Shown piece after piece: positions 18,115-27,295 of a DNA stretch of 45,538 nucleotides (position 1 is its first letter; each line of letters opens with the position of its first letter). The notes beneath the pieces are model-generated. The model saw nothing but the letters and a program-made list of their open reading frames with translations, was not told the origin of the DNA and made no database searches. A program made the position numbers and the translations under genes. Source of the stretch: Galbitalea sp036266835 (GTDB lineage: Bacteria > Actinomycetota > Actinomycetes > Actinomycetales > Microbacteriaceae); assembly GCA_036266835.1 (NCBI GenBank), contig DATAXD010000038.1:1-45538 (forward strand), written 5' to 3'.

Positions 18115-18912
18115 TCACACTCCGCGACGATCGGCGACAACCACGGTCGTACCGAAGGTGTCGCATACCGCGTGCACCTGCGGGGACGGAGCGGACTCGG
18201 TCACCCACGTTCCGAATTCCTCGAGTCCGCCGATGAGTCCGAGATGACGCCCGCCGACCTTCGAGCTGTCGGCGACGAGCATCCTGCGGTCCGACGCCGC
18301 AATCATGGCTCGTTTGACCTCGGCCTCGGGAAGATTGATGTTGGTGACCCGACCTTCCTCATCGATACCGTTGCACCCCAGCACCGCGAGATCGACGTGC
18401 AGGCTGGCGAGGCTCTGGGCGGCCATCGGATTGACCAGCGAGTGCTGCAGCGCTCGAAGCGTGCCGCCCGTGACGACCACCGTGAACCGCGGGATCGCAG
18501 CCTCGAGGGCTAGCGCGATCGACAGGCCGTTGGTGACCACGACGAGGTCGACGAGGTCGATCCGCTCGACGAGCGCGTGCGCGACCGCGAGGGTCGTTGA
18601 CCCGACATCCAGAAGGATGCTGCTGCCGCTCGACACCAGCGCCGCAGCCCGCCGACCGATCGCCTGCTTGGTTTCGGCGTCGCGCTGGGCCGTCGCCTCG
18701 ACGGATGACTCCCGCGGCGGACCTGGGACCGGCATCGCGCCGCCGTGAACGCGACGGATGAGTCCGGCGTGTTGGAGCATCGCGAGGTCAGAGCGCACCG
18801 TGACTTCGCTCACGCCAAGGAGGAGGCTGGCGTCGGCGACGCGGACAAACCCGTCCTCGGCGACCAGCGCCACCATTCGCGCCTGGCGCACCTCGGCAGT
18901 CCCACCGTCCAC
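18115..18912 (-). CDS. DeoR-family transcriptional regulator of the gal operon
   Basis: This 265-residue DeoR/GlpR-type repressor has the winged HTH EVTVRSDLAMLQHAGLIRRV followed by HGGAM, then the sugar-phosphate sensor domain with LLDVGSTTLAVAHAL, VVTNGLSIALAL and VTGGTLRALQHS, and KRAMIAASDRRMLVADSSKV near the C-terminus. The start is set at the GTG 18912, which has GAAGGA about 7 bases upstream; the frame is open further but enters the galT promoter. It is divergent from galT with 49 bases between, so it probably represses galTKE and responds to a phosphorylated sugar such as galactose-1-phosphate or tagatose phosphate (inference). Palindromic CGATATCG lies in the gap at about 18950. Confidence 0.88.
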   Translation of the reverse strand: MDGGTAEVRQARMVALVAEDGFVRVADASLLLGVSEVTVRSDLAMLQHAGLIRRVHGGAMPVPGPPRESSVEATAQRDAETKQAIGRRAAALVSSGSSILLDVGSTTLAVAHALVERIDLVDLVVVTNGLSIALALEAAIPRFTVVVTGGTLRALQHSLVNPMAAQSLASLHVDLAVLGCNGIDEEGRVTNINLPEAEVKRAMIAASDRRMLVADSSKVGGRHLGLIGGLEEFGTWVTESAPSPQVHAVCDTFGTTVVVADRRGV

Positions 18913-18961
18913 TTTCGGAATCCTTCGTATCCGTAACCGTCTCTTTCGATATCGTAATCCC

Positions 18962-20092
18962 GTGGCCATCGGAATCGTCAAACGCAGTGCCCGGCTTGCC
19001 GACGGACGTGAACTCTTCTACTTCGACGACGCGGACACGACGCTCGGGCCCGATCGCGCAGTCGACACCCGAGTTCTCGATCCGCGCCCGACAACCGCCA
19101 CAATGCGGCAGGACGTGCTGACGGGCGAGTGGATTTCTGTTGCCGCTGCTCGACAGAACCGCGCGTTTCTGCCGCCGGCCGAGCTCGACCCGCTCGCCCC
19201 GCAATCCCAGGGCAACCCATCGGAGATTCCCGCCCGCTACGACGTCGCCGTTTTCGAAAACCGCTCGCCGTCCTTCGGGCCCGGGCTCGCCGCGAACGAT
19301 TTCGGGCTAGAGATCGCCGAAGATCCCCCGCTCGGTCTGGCCGATCTCGCCGAACTCGGTCTCGAGCGCACCAGGAGCGCCGCGGGGCGCTGCGAGGTCG
19401 TGTGCTTCAGCCCCGACACCTACGGATCCTTCGGAACTCAGAGCGTGAGTCGCGCGCGCACGGTGATCGAGGCGTGGGCGGATCGCACGACCGCACTCTC
19501 GGCTCTCCCCGGCGTGGAGCAGGTATTTCCATTCGAGAACCGCGGCGAAGCGGTGGGGGTGACGCTGCACCATCCGCACGGACAGATCTACGCATATCCG
19601 TATGTGACGCCGCGAACCGCCCGCACGCTCCACTCGGTCGACCAGTTCGGGCCGGACCTGTTCGAACGCATCCTGGAGAGCGAACGTAACGGCCCGCGAG
19701 TTGTTCTCGCCGGGGAGCACTGGACCGCGTACGTGCCCTTTGCGGCCCGATGGCCGCTCGAGGTACACCTGATGCCCCACCGACACATTCCGGACTTCGC
19801 GGCAACCGATGAGGCCGAGCGCGACGAACTCGCCATCGTCTACCGGCGCCTCCTGCGCGGAGTCGACGCGCTGTATGAGACGCCGACCCCGTACATCGCC
19901 GCCTGGCACCAGGCGCCGATCCGGACCGGACGCGACACCGTTCGGCTCGCACTCCACCTCACCTCACCGCGCCGCGCCAGTGACAAACTCAAGTATCTGG
20001 CCGGGTCCGAGTCGGCGATGGGTGCCTGGATCGGTGACGTGATCCCGGAGGTCGGAGCCGAGGAACTGAGGGAGGCGATGGAACGAGCATGA
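18962..20092 (+). CDS. galT: galactose-1-phosphate uridylyltransferase
   Basis: Leloir pathway enzyme exchanging UDP between UDP-glucose and galactose-1-phosphate. The histidine-triad motif HHPHGQIYAYP holds the nucleophilic His, and PFAARWPLEVHLMPHRH near residue 270 is the second conserved block. The ATMRQDVLTGEWISVAAARQ N-terminal motif is typical. The GTG at 18962 yields 376 residues; no strong Shine-Dalgarno is visible and the message may be leaderless from a promoter in the DeoR-galT gap. The stop overlaps the galK start by 4 bases (ATGA). Confidence 0.93.
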   Translation: MAIGIVKRSARLADGRELFYFDDADTTLGPDRAVDTRVLDPRPTTATMRQDVLTGEWISVAAARQNRAFLPPAELDPLAPQSQGNPSEIPARYDVAVFENRSPSFGPGLAANDFGLEIAEDPPLGLADLAELGLERTRSAAGRCEVVCFSPDTYGSFGTQSVSRARTVIEAWADRTTALSALPGVEQVFPFENRGEAVGVTLHHPHGQIYAYPYVTPRTARTLHSVDQFGPDLFERILESERNGPRVVLAGEHWTAYVPFAARWPLEVHLMPHRHIPDFAATDEAERDELAIVYRRLLRGVDALYETPTPYIAAWHQAPIRTGRDTVRLALHLTSPRRASDKLKYLAGSESAMGAWIGDVIPEVGAEELREAMERA

Positions 20093-21276
20093 GCGACCTG
20101 AGAGACGAGACCGTCGCATCGTTTGTCCAATTGACCGGCCGAAATTCGGATGGCGTGTGGTCGGCGCCGGGCCGTGTGAACCTGATCGGTGAGCACACCG
20201 ACTACAACGAAGGTTTTGTGCTGCCGTTTGCGATCGACCGACGCACCATCGTTGCCGCGGGTCTGCGTGAGGACGGCGTCATCCGGGTCGCGAGTACGTT
20301 CGGTGAGGGCATCGTCGAGCTGCGGCTCACCGATCTGCCGGCCGCGCAGCGAGATCACCAGCTCACCGGTTGGGCTGCTTACCCCCTCGGCGTCGCGTGG
20401 GCGCTTGGCACTTTCGGCGCCGACCTCGCGACTGCCTCGGGCGTCGACCTGGTAATCGACTCGACCGTTCCGGTCGGCGCCGGGCTCTCATCCTCAGCGG
20501 CAATCGAGTCGGCGGTGGCCGTGGCATTGAACGACCTGTGGCAATTGGACCTGCAGAAGCGCGACCTCGCCCTCGCCGCACAGCGCGCCGAGAACGACGC
20601 CGTCGGTGCGCCAACGGGAATCATGGACCAGAGCGCATCGTTGCTCGGACGACGAGACTCCGCCGTGTTTCTGGACTGTCGCAACCTCGAGTCGGAGCTT
20701 GTGGACCTGGGCTTCGCCGACGCGGGCCTGACCATCCTCGTGATCGACACCGGAGTGAGCCACTCGCATGCCACCGGCGAATACCGTGACCGGCGGCGGG
20801 CGTGCGAGTCCGCGGCCGCATCCCTAGGAATCCAGTCGCTGCGAGAGCTGGGGGTGGACGATCTCGCGGGCGCCCAGCGCGAACTCGATCCGGTCACGTT
20901 TCGTCGCGTGCGTCATGTGGTAACCGAGAACCAGCGGGTACTGGATGCCGTCGGAGCGCTGAAGAGCGGCCGGCCAGCCAACTTGGGCGAGCTGCTCGAC
21001 GCGTCCCACCGATCATTGCGTGACGACTTCGAGGTCTCGACGCCCGAACTCGATCTCGCCGTGGAACTCGCTGTTGAGGCTGGCGCTCTCGGCGCACGGA
21101 TGACCGGCGGCGGATTCGGCGGTTCGGCGATCGCACTCACCGCGATCGATGACGTGTCGCGGGTCCGGGTGGCCGTGGATGCCGGTTTTGCCGAACACGG
21201 TTATGGCTCGCCGGAAGCGTTCGTGGTGGCGGCGTCCGACGGTGCCACGCGCGAGAGCCTGGGTCGTGCGCGATGA
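20089..21276 (+). CDS. galK: galactokinase
   Basis: Phosphorylates galactose to galactose-1-phosphate. The GHMP-kinase signatures are all present: GRVNLIGEHTDYNEGFVLPF near residue 30, the ATP loop VPVGAGLSSSAAIESAVA near residue 130 and GARMTGGGFGGSAIAL near the C-terminus. GIMDQSASLLG supplies the catalytic Asp. The 395-residue length is usual. It overlaps galT and galE by 4 bases each, so translation is coupled. Confidence 0.95.
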   Translation: MSDLRDETVASFVQLTGRNSDGVWSAPGRVNLIGEHTDYNEGFVLPFAIDRRTIVAAGLREDGVIRVASTFGEGIVELRLTDLPAAQRDHQLTGWAAYPLGVAWALGTFGADLATASGVDLVIDSTVPVGAGLSSSAAIESAVAVALNDLWQLDLQKRDLALAAQRAENDAVGAPTGIMDQSASLLGRRDSAVFLDCRNLESELVDLGFADAGLTILVIDTGVSHSHATGEYRDRRRACESAAASLGIQSLRELGVDDLAGAQRELDPVTFRRVRHVVTENQRVLDAVGALKSGRPANLGELLDASHRSLRDDFEVSTPELDLAVELAVEAGALGARMTGGGFGGSAIALTAIDDVSRVRVAVDAGFAEHGYGSPEAFVVAASDGATRESLGRAR

Positions 21277-22265
21277 GCTGGCTCATTACGGGAGGCGCAG
21301 GCTACATCGGTTCCCACGTCGTCCGCGCATTTCACGAACACGGGATCGACGTCGTCGTGGTCGACGATCTGTCCAGCGGGCATCGTGAGTTTGTCGGTCC
21401 CGACGTTCCCTTCGTGAAGGGCTCGATCCTCGATGGCGAACTCCTGCGAACAACCATGTCCGACCACCAGGTCACCGGCGTCATGCACATCGCGGGCTTC
21501 AAATACGCCGGAGTCTCGGTGAAGCGGCCCATCCACACCTACGAGCAGAACGTCGTCGGAACTGCGACCCTGCTCGCGGCCATGGAAGAGGCCGGAATCA
21601 CGTCGATCGTCTTCTCGTCGAGCGCCTCCGTCTACGGGACTCCCTCCGTCGAAGTCGTCACCGAATCGACGCCTACGCAGCCCGAGTCGCCCTACGGCGA
21701 GACGAAACTCATCGGCGAGTGGCTGCTGAGAGACCAGGAGGCAGCGATCGGGCTTCGTCACACCTCGCTTCGCTACTTCAACGTGGTCGGATCGGGCTAC
21801 CCCGATCTCTACGATTCGAGTCCCCACAATCTTCTGCCCCTGGTTTTCGAGGCGCTGCTCCGCGGCGAGGTTCCATGCATCAACGGCGACGACTACCCGA
21901 CACCGGACGGCACCTGCGTGCGCGATTACATTCACGTCGCTGACCTCGCGCGGGCGCACGTGGTCGCCGCCGAACGCCTCATCGACCACGTCGCCCTCGA
22001 ACCGGTCTACAACCTCGGAAGCGGCACCGGAAGCTCCGTGCGGGAGATCATGACGAGCATCGGAGACGCGACCGGATTCGACTTCACACCGGCGATCGGT
22101 CCGCGACGTCCCGGCGACCCGGCACGCATCGTGGCATCCGGACAGCTCGCCGCCCGCGACCTCGACTGGGCCATGCGGCACACGGTCGAGGAGATGGTCG
22201 AAAGCGCCTGGATGGCTGCCCGACGGCACGACGAGGTTGGGGACGGTGAGGGGACAGCCCGGTGA
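21273..22265 (+). CDS. galE: UDP-glucose 4-epimerase (GalE-like SDR)
   Basis: Extended short-chain dehydrogenase interconverting UDP-galactose and UDP-glucose with bound NAD. The nucleotide-binding motif GGAGYIGSH is at residues 7-15, the catalytic Tyr-Lys pair in SPYGETKLIGEW near residue 140, with the preceding FSSSASVYG. RYFNVVGSGYPDLYD and DGTCVRDYIHVADLARAH are typical of GalE. The 330-residue length fits. ATGA overlap with galK and GTGA overlap with the next gene place it in the middle of the operon. Other UDP-sugar epimerase specificities cannot be fully excluded, but the operon makes GalE most likely. Confidence 0.88.
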   Translation: MSWLITGGAGYIGSHVVRAFHEHGIDVVVVDDLSSGHREFVGPDVPFVKGSILDGELLRTTMSDHQVTGVMHIAGFKYAGVSVKRPIHTYEQNVVGTATLLAAMEEAGITSIVFSSSASVYGTPSVEVVTESTPTQPESPYGETKLIGEWLLRDQEAAIGLRHTSLRYFNVVGSGYPDLYDSSPHNLLPLVFEALLRGEVPCINGDDYPTPDGTCVRDYIHVADLARAHVVAAERLIDHVALEPVYNLGSGTGSSVREIMTSIGDATGFDFTPAIGPRRPGDPARIVASGQLAARDLDWAMRHTVEEMVESAWMAARRHDEVGDGEGTAR

Positions 22266-23383
22266 GTATTCCTGAGACAGACGCGCCAATCCGCATCGGG
22301 ATCATCGGAACGGGATGGCGCTCCGGCGGGTTCGCCGGTGTGATGGCAAGTCGGCCGGACCTCTTCGCGGCCGTGGGAGTTCTCAGTCGAACGCACGGGT
22401 CGGCATCCCGGTTTGGCGAGCGATTCGGAATCCCCACGGTCGGAGATGTCGATGAGCTGCTGTCCCGCGGCGCACCGGACTTCGTGCTGTTGAGCGTTTC
22501 CGCTGATTCGGCGGCGGCGCTGCTCGTCGAACTTGCTCGACGCGGCATCCCGACCCTCGTGGAGACCCCGATCGCGGCGAGCATCGAGGAGATGATGAAC
22601 CTCGCGCGTGAGCTGCCTGCGGGCGCTCCGATTCAGAGCGCCGAGCAGTACCGCTTCCAACCGCAACACGCCGCGCGGCTCGAAGTTGCCCGGCGCGGAT
22701 TGCTCGGCGCGGTGTCCTCGACCCGCGTCTCCTCGGCGCACTTTTACCATGGCGTCAGCCTGATGCGCGCCGCACTGGGCATCGGCTTCGAGCGGGCGCG
22801 CATTGTCGCGAGCAGTTATCGCGATCGGACGACCGCATCGCTCGGTCGCGACGGATGGAGCGCCGACAGCCCGGTAAACACTACTGAGCGAGTGATCGCG
22901 AACATCGAGTTCCCGGATGCCGGTTCGCTGGGGCTCTACGATTTCACCGAGGAACAGTACTTCTCGCCCATCCGATCCCGTCACTTCTCGATTGCCGGCA
23001 CCTCCGGTGACCTTGTGGACGACAGCGTGCACCTGCTTACCGGACCCGGCGAGCCGCTGCACCTCGCACTCCGGCGCGACACGACCGGCACGGACGGTGA
23101 TCTCGAGGGCAGTTTCCTTCGACGCATCACCATGGGTGAGCGTGTCGTGTACACCAACCCGCTCGCGCCCGCGCGCCTGTCAGACGATGAGATCGCGATC
23201 GGTTCTGTGCTGATGGGTATGGCGGAGTTTGTGCGCGACGGGACTGCGCTCTACCCCTTCGCGGATGCGGCGGAGGACCAATACCTCTCACTCCTGATCC
23301 GCGAGGCGGTCGAGACGGGCGGTCCCGTCGAGACGAAAGACAGGCCCTGGGCGAGCGACGTCAGTGTGTTGGCGCGGAGCTGA
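22262..23383 (+). CDS. Gfo/Idh/MocA-family oxidoreductase
   Basis: This 373-residue NAD(P)-dependent oxidoreductase starts with the Rossmann motif IRIGIIGTGWRSGGFAGVMA, then ASRFGERFGIPTVGDVDELL, and the EQYRFQPQHA region where the family normally carries EKP; here the equivalent loop reads VETPIAASIEEMM, that is ETP in place of EKP, so the catalytic Lys appears absent or shifted. The GTG start overlaps galE by 4 bases. Placement at the end of a galactose operon suggests a sugar or sugar-acid substrate, perhaps an alternative oxidative route for galactose (inference). Confidence 0.84.
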   Translation: MSIPETDAPIRIGIIGTGWRSGGFAGVMASRPDLFAAVGVLSRTHGSASRFGERFGIPTVGDVDELLSRGAPDFVLLSVSADSAAALLVELARRGIPTLVETPIAASIEEMMNLARELPAGAPIQSAEQYRFQPQHAARLEVARRGLLGAVSSTRVSSAHFYHGVSLMRAALGIGFERARIVASSYRDRTTASLGRDGWSADSPVNTTERVIANIEFPDAGSLGLYDFTEEQYFSPIRSRHFSIAGTSGDLVDDSVHLLTGPGEPLHLALRRDTTGTDGDLEGSFLRRITMGERVVYTNPLAPARLSDDEIAIGSVLMGMAEFVRDGTALYPFADAAEDQYLSLLIREAVETGGPVETKDRPWASDVSVLARS

Positions 23384-23389
23384 CCCGAG

Positions 23390-24352
23390 TCACTCGTCGG
23401 TGTCGAGAGCGCTGGATGCCGGAGGCGCAACTCCGTCGAGCCGTGCCCACAGCTCCTCCGGGATTCTCTCGTGGACATGCGCCAGCGTCTCGCCGTAGCG
23501 GTCGAGATCGGATGCTCCGACGATCGTGGAGTGGATGCGCGAGTCCCGGAGGCTGAACTGCAGGGCCGCAGCCGGCAGCGAGACGCCCACCTGCCCGCAC
23601 AGCTCGCGCATGGCGTCGAGGGCGCCGCGTATTTCGGGACGGATCGGCCGGTATCCGTACGAGTCGGCGAATCGACGGTCTCCCGTGAGGACGCCCCCGC
23701 CGTACGGCGCGGCGTTGGTGATGCCCATCCCGAGTCTGCTTGCGGCGTCGAGAAGCCCATCGGCCGACCGATCCAGCAGTGTCCAACGATTATGGGTAAC
23801 GAGTGCGTCGAAGCGACCCGTCTCGACGAAATCCCTGAGCATGCCGACCGGACCGCCCGAGATGCCTACGCGCTCGGCGAGACCTTCATCCTTCATTCGG
23901 AACAGTGCCTCGGCCGGACCGCCGGGCGCCATCGCGGCCTCGAAACCGATCACCTCGGGATCGTGCAGGTAGAGCACGGCAATTCGCTCCAGTCCCAGAC
24001 GCTGGAGTGACTCGTTGAGCGAACGCCACATTTGTTCCCCGCTGAAATCGCCGTCGGTTATCCGGCGGTCAAGCTTGGTCTGCAGAAAGATGCCGGAAGG
24101 AACCCCGCCCGCACGACGGATGGCGTCACCGAGCAGTCCCTCGGACAGCGAACCCCCGTACAGGTTCGACGTGTCGATCGAGGTGATGCCCAGTTCGCCC
24201 TCGAAGAAGCGGTCCGCGAGGGCGGCGATCCGAAAATCCCGTTCGGCGGGCGTCTCTCCGGGACGCAGCGGTCCCCAGTTGGAGGTGCCGAGCGAGAGGT
24301 TCGACACCACCAGGCCCGTCGTCCCGAAGTCGACATCGCTGTGCAGTTCCAC
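23390..24352 (-). CDS. aldo/keto reductase
   Basis: This 320-residue (beta/alpha)8 NAD(P)H-dependent oxidoreductase shows SIDTSNLYGGSLSEGLLGDA (catalytic Asp and Tyr), LQTKLDR (the catalytic Lys) and YLHDPEVIGF in place of the usual LHDP/LHRP motif. The closing block HSTIVGASDLDRYGETLA binds the cofactor. It begins 4 bases after the GH42 stop on the same strand and is thus the last gene of the galactoside import operon. It may act on an aldose, for example galactose dehydrogenase-like or L-fucose dehydrogenase-like activity, but the substrate cannot be read from sequence. Confidence 0.88.
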   Translation of the reverse strand: MELHSDVDFGTTGLVVSNLSLGTSNWGPLRPGETPAERDFRIAALADRFFEGELGITSIDTSNLYGGSLSEGLLGDAIRRAGGVPSGIFLQTKLDRRITDGDFSGEQMWRSLNESLQRLGLERIAVLYLHDPEVIGFEAAMAPGGPAEALFRMKDEGLAERVGISGGPVGMLRDFVETGRFDALVTHNRWTLLDRSADGLLDAASRLGMGITNAAPYGGGVLTGDRRFADSYGYRPIRPEIRGALDAMRELCGQVGVSLPAAALQFSLRDSRIHSTIVGASDLDRYGETLAHVHERIPEELWARLDGVAPPASSALDTDE

Positions 24353-24356
24353 CGTG

Positions 24357-26411
24357 CTACTCGCTGGTTCTGTAGACGACGCGCGCTCGACCCGCGGGGA
24401 TCGTGAAACCGTCCGTGGATTCCTCGCCGGTCAGCACTTCAACTCCGCCTCCCGTGGCCCAGAAATCGCCGTCCGAGTGATTGAGGTAGGTCGTGTAAGC
24501 CTCGCCGCCTCGCTCACGCACGACGATCTCGACGCCGGGTGTAGCCGGAGCCGATGGACGCACGCCGGACTCGTCGAGCGCGCCCTTCAGCACCGCGCCG
24601 AGTTGCAGCGCATCGAGGTCGGTCGAGACGTACCACGCGGTGCCATCGCCGAGCCGGTTTCGGGTGACAGCGGGCGACTTCGCTGCGGGTCCGTCGGCGT
24701 AACTGAGCACCGTCTCGGCGGTTGTCGTGGTGATCTCTTCCGCCCAGTACAACCCACGCGATCCGTCCGACAGACCGACGCTCTCCTGTTTGCGAAGCGG
24801 CAGGAATTCGTCAACCTGCAACCCGAGCACGTCGTGCAGACCGCCGGGAACGGGACCGGGAAGGATGTTGTCGCTCTCGCCGACAATGCCGGCGAAGTAG
24901 GCGGCGATCAACGTTCCGCCGTTCGTGACGAAGTCCCGAACCCGCCGGCTGGCGAGCTCCGTTGCGACGTACAGGTTCGGCGCAATCACCAGGTCGTAAC
25001 CCTCGAGGTCGGACTCGGGATGCGCGAAGTCGACCGTGACACCCTCGTTCCAGAGCCAGCAGTAATAGGACTCGACCTGGCGGTGGAAGTCAAGATCGAT
25101 CGACGGTCGCCACTCCAGTCCCAGCGCCCAGAGCGAGTTCCAGTCCCAGAGGATGGCGGCCCGCGCAACCACGCGCGTCCCCATCGCCGCGCGCAGGCGA
25201 CCCAGATCCGACCCGAGTGCCTCAACTTCGCGGAAGATCCGCGAATCCGGGCCCGCGTGCGGGACCATCGCGGAGTGGAACTTCTCCGCCCCGGACCGCG
25301 ACGCACGCCACTGGAAGAACAGGATGCCGTCGGCACCACGACCCCAGTGGGCGAAGCTGTTGCGGGCCAGCTCGTTGGGTCGCTTGGCGATGTTGCGCTC
25401 CTGCCAGTTCACCGCGGAAGTCGAGTGCTCCATGAGCAGCCACGGTCGATCCCCTGCGAGCGACCGGGTCATGTCCGCGGCCATCGAGAGCATGACGTGC
25501 GAATCGGTGCGCTGCGCCGCGAGGTAGTGGTCGTTCGAAACAATGTCCACCTCGGGCGCCCAGGTCCAGTAGTCCACTGACGGGCAACTCGTGGCCATGA
25601 AGTTGGTCGTGATCGGGATGCCTGGGGAATGACGACGGATGATGTCGCGCTCGCGCAGATAGCATCGCAGCAGTGCGACGTTAGTGAACCGCGCAAAGTC
25701 GAGGCGCTGCGAGGGGTTGACCACGCTCGCCGCTTGACGCGGCGCATCGATCTCGTCCCAGGTCTCGTAGTGCTGACCCCAGAACGCCGTCCCCCAGGCG
25801 GCATTAAGTTGCTCGATGCGGCCGTAGCGCTCGATCAACCACTCGCGGAATGCAACGACGGAGTACTCGTCATAGGACTGCGAGACGGGAGCCCCATACT
25901 CGTTGTGCACGTGCCAGAGCTTGACCGCCGGATGCCGTCCATAGCGTTGGGCAAGTGCGGTCACGATCCGCGTGGTTGCCGCCGCATACTCGGGAGAGCT
26001 GGGACTCGCCATCCCTCGGGAGCCGAAACCGAGTCGCACACCCTCACGGGTGACCGGTCGCGCTTCGGGATAGGACGACCAAAACCAGGCGGGCGGGGAT
26101 GCCGTCGGTGTCGCGAGGTCCACCGAAATGCCGGCAGAGTGCAGTCGCTCGATGACCTCATCCAGCCAGCCGAAGTCGAATTCTCCCTCACGCGGTTCGA
26201 GGAGCGCCCACGAGAAAACCCCGATGGTCACGAGATTGACCTTTGCCTCGATCATGAGACGGATGTCTTCGTCCCAGACCTCGCGCGGCCACTGTTCGGG
26301 GTTGTAGTCGCCGCCGAAAGCGACAACGTCGACGCCGGGCAGCCAGGTCGCGGGCACGACCGCACTCGGCGACGTGCCTGCTTCGTGGGGCGAAGTGTCG
26401 ATTCTGGTCAT
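24357..26411 (-). CDS. glycoside hydrolase family 42 beta-galactosidase
   Basis: A 684-residue GH42 enzyme releasing galactose from beta-galactosides in the cytoplasm (no signal peptide). FGGDYNPEQWPREVWDEDI near residue 30 and WALLEPREGEFDFGWLD are family landmarks; the acid/base Glu is in LWHVHNEYGAP and the nucleophile Glu in PWLLMEHSTSAVNW. The A-domain is followed by a trimerisation domain (about residues 400-600: NGGTLIAAYFAG, LGLQVDEFLPL) and a C-terminal beta domain. The ATG at 26411 overlaps the stop of the permease gene by 4 bases, which rules out a longer N-terminus. It links the importer with the Leloir genes. Confidence 0.95.
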   Translation of the reverse strand: MTRIDTSPHEAGTSPSAVVPATWLPGVDVVAFGGDYNPEQWPREVWDEDIRLMIEAKVNLVTIGVFSWALLEPREGEFDFGWLDEVIERLHSAGISVDLATPTASPPAWFWSSYPEARPVTREGVRLGFGSRGMASPSSPEYAAATTRIVTALAQRYGRHPAVKLWHVHNEYGAPVSQSYDEYSVVAFREWLIERYGRIEQLNAAWGTAFWGQHYETWDEIDAPRQAASVVNPSQRLDFARFTNVALLRCYLRERDIIRRHSPGIPITTNFMATSCPSVDYWTWAPEVDIVSNDHYLAAQRTDSHVMLSMAADMTRSLAGDRPWLLMEHSTSAVNWQERNIAKRPNELARNSFAHWGRGADGILFFQWRASRSGAEKFHSAMVPHAGPDSRIFREVEALGSDLGRLRAAMGTRVVARAAILWDWNSLWALGLEWRPSIDLDFHRQVESYYCWLWNEGVTVDFAHPESDLEGYDLVIAPNLYVATELASRRVRDFVTNGGTLIAAYFAGIVGESDNILPGPVPGGLHDVLGLQVDEFLPLRKQESVGLSDGSRGLYWAEEITTTTAETVLSYADGPAAKSPAVTRNRLGDGTAWYVSTDLDALQLGAVLKGALDESGVRPSAPATPGVEIVVRERGGEAYTTYLNHSDGDFWATGGGVEVLTGEESTDGFTIPAGRARVVYRTSE

Positions 26412-27295
26412 CCTTTGACCCCTCCCGTGGACAGTCCGGACTGCCAATAGCGCTGCAAATAGAGGAACGAGACGATGAGCGGGAGGATCGAGATGAACGA
26501 CCCGGTGATCACCGTCGAGAAAAGCACTCTCGCCCCGCCTCCCGCGTTGCTTGACGCCGCCCATTGGGCGAGGCCGACGGTGACGGGGTAGAGCGTGGAC
26601 TGGTTGAGCATGATGAGCGGCAGGAAGTAGTTGTTCCAGGTCGAGACGAGTGCCAGCAGCAAAACGGTCACCATCACGGGTGCGAGCAGCCGCACGGCGA
26701 TCTGCCAGAAGATGCGGAACTCGCTCGCGCCATCCAGCCGCGCCGCCTCGACCAGACTCTCGTCAACGGCATCCTGCGCGTAGACCATGATGAGGTACAG
26801 CGCGAACGGGTTCACGACGGAGGGCAGGATGACCGCCCACGGCGTGTTCGTGATGTTGAGGTTCGCGAACAGGAAATAGGTCGGGAGCGCGAGCGCCGTG
26901 CCAGGGATCATGATCGCGCCGAGCACGACGCTGAAGATCGCGCGACGGCCGGCGAAACGATACTTCGCGAACGCATATCCCGCGAGGGTTGCCAGGATAA
27001 CGGCTCCGACGGCACTGGCCACGGCATAGAACGCTGAGTTGAGCAGCCAAAGTCCGAACGAGCCGTTCTCGAACGAGAACACCGTGCCGAGATTTCCGAA
27101 GAAGGCGAATGTCTTGCCGACCCACAGCCCGAACGTGTTGAACAGGTCGGTGTCGTTCTTCGTCGAAGCCAGGACGAGCCACACGAAGGGCGCGATGAAG
27201 TAGATGCAGCAGGTCCAGAGCGCGACCGTGAGGATCGTGCTCTTGCGGTCCTTCCGCGGCCGACGCTGCGACTTCGCGATGCCTGCGGCGGTCAT
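26408..27295 (-). CDS. carbohydrate ABC transporter permease, MalG type
   Basis: This 295-residue membrane subunit with six helices shows LWTCCIYFIAPFVWLVLAST at the N-terminus and the EAA loop ESLVEAARLDGASEFRIFWQ, followed by LAPVMVTVLLLALVSTWNNY and the end segment YLQRYWQSGLSTGGVKG, the usual close of MalG-like permeases. The ATG at 27295 overlaps the stop of the other permease gene by 4 bases; the frame is open upstream within that gene but not coding. It pairs with the MalF-type subunit and the solute-binding protein. No ATPase gene is present here, so a shared MsmK-like ATPase elsewhere is expected. Confidence 0.93.
   Translation of the reverse strand: MTAAGIAKSQRRPRKDRKSTILTVALWTCCIYFIAPFVWLVLASTKNDTDLFNTFGLWVGKTFAFFGNLGTVFSFENGSFGLWLLNSAFYAVASAVGAVILATLAGYAFAKYRFAGRRAIFSVVLGAIMIPGTALALPTYFLFANLNITNTPWAVILPSVVNPFALYLIMVYAQDAVDESLVEAARLDGASEFRIFWQIAVRLLAPVMVTVLLLALVSTWNNYFLPLIMLNQSTLYPVTVGLAQWAASSNAGGGARVLFSTVITGSFISILPLIVSFLYLQRYWQSGLSTGGVKG

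Noticed and set aside
26412..26564. N-terminal extension of the GH42 gene
   Set aside because: The extension lies in the permease gene; the ATG at 26411 overlaps the permease stop in the usual ATGA manner and fits the family start.
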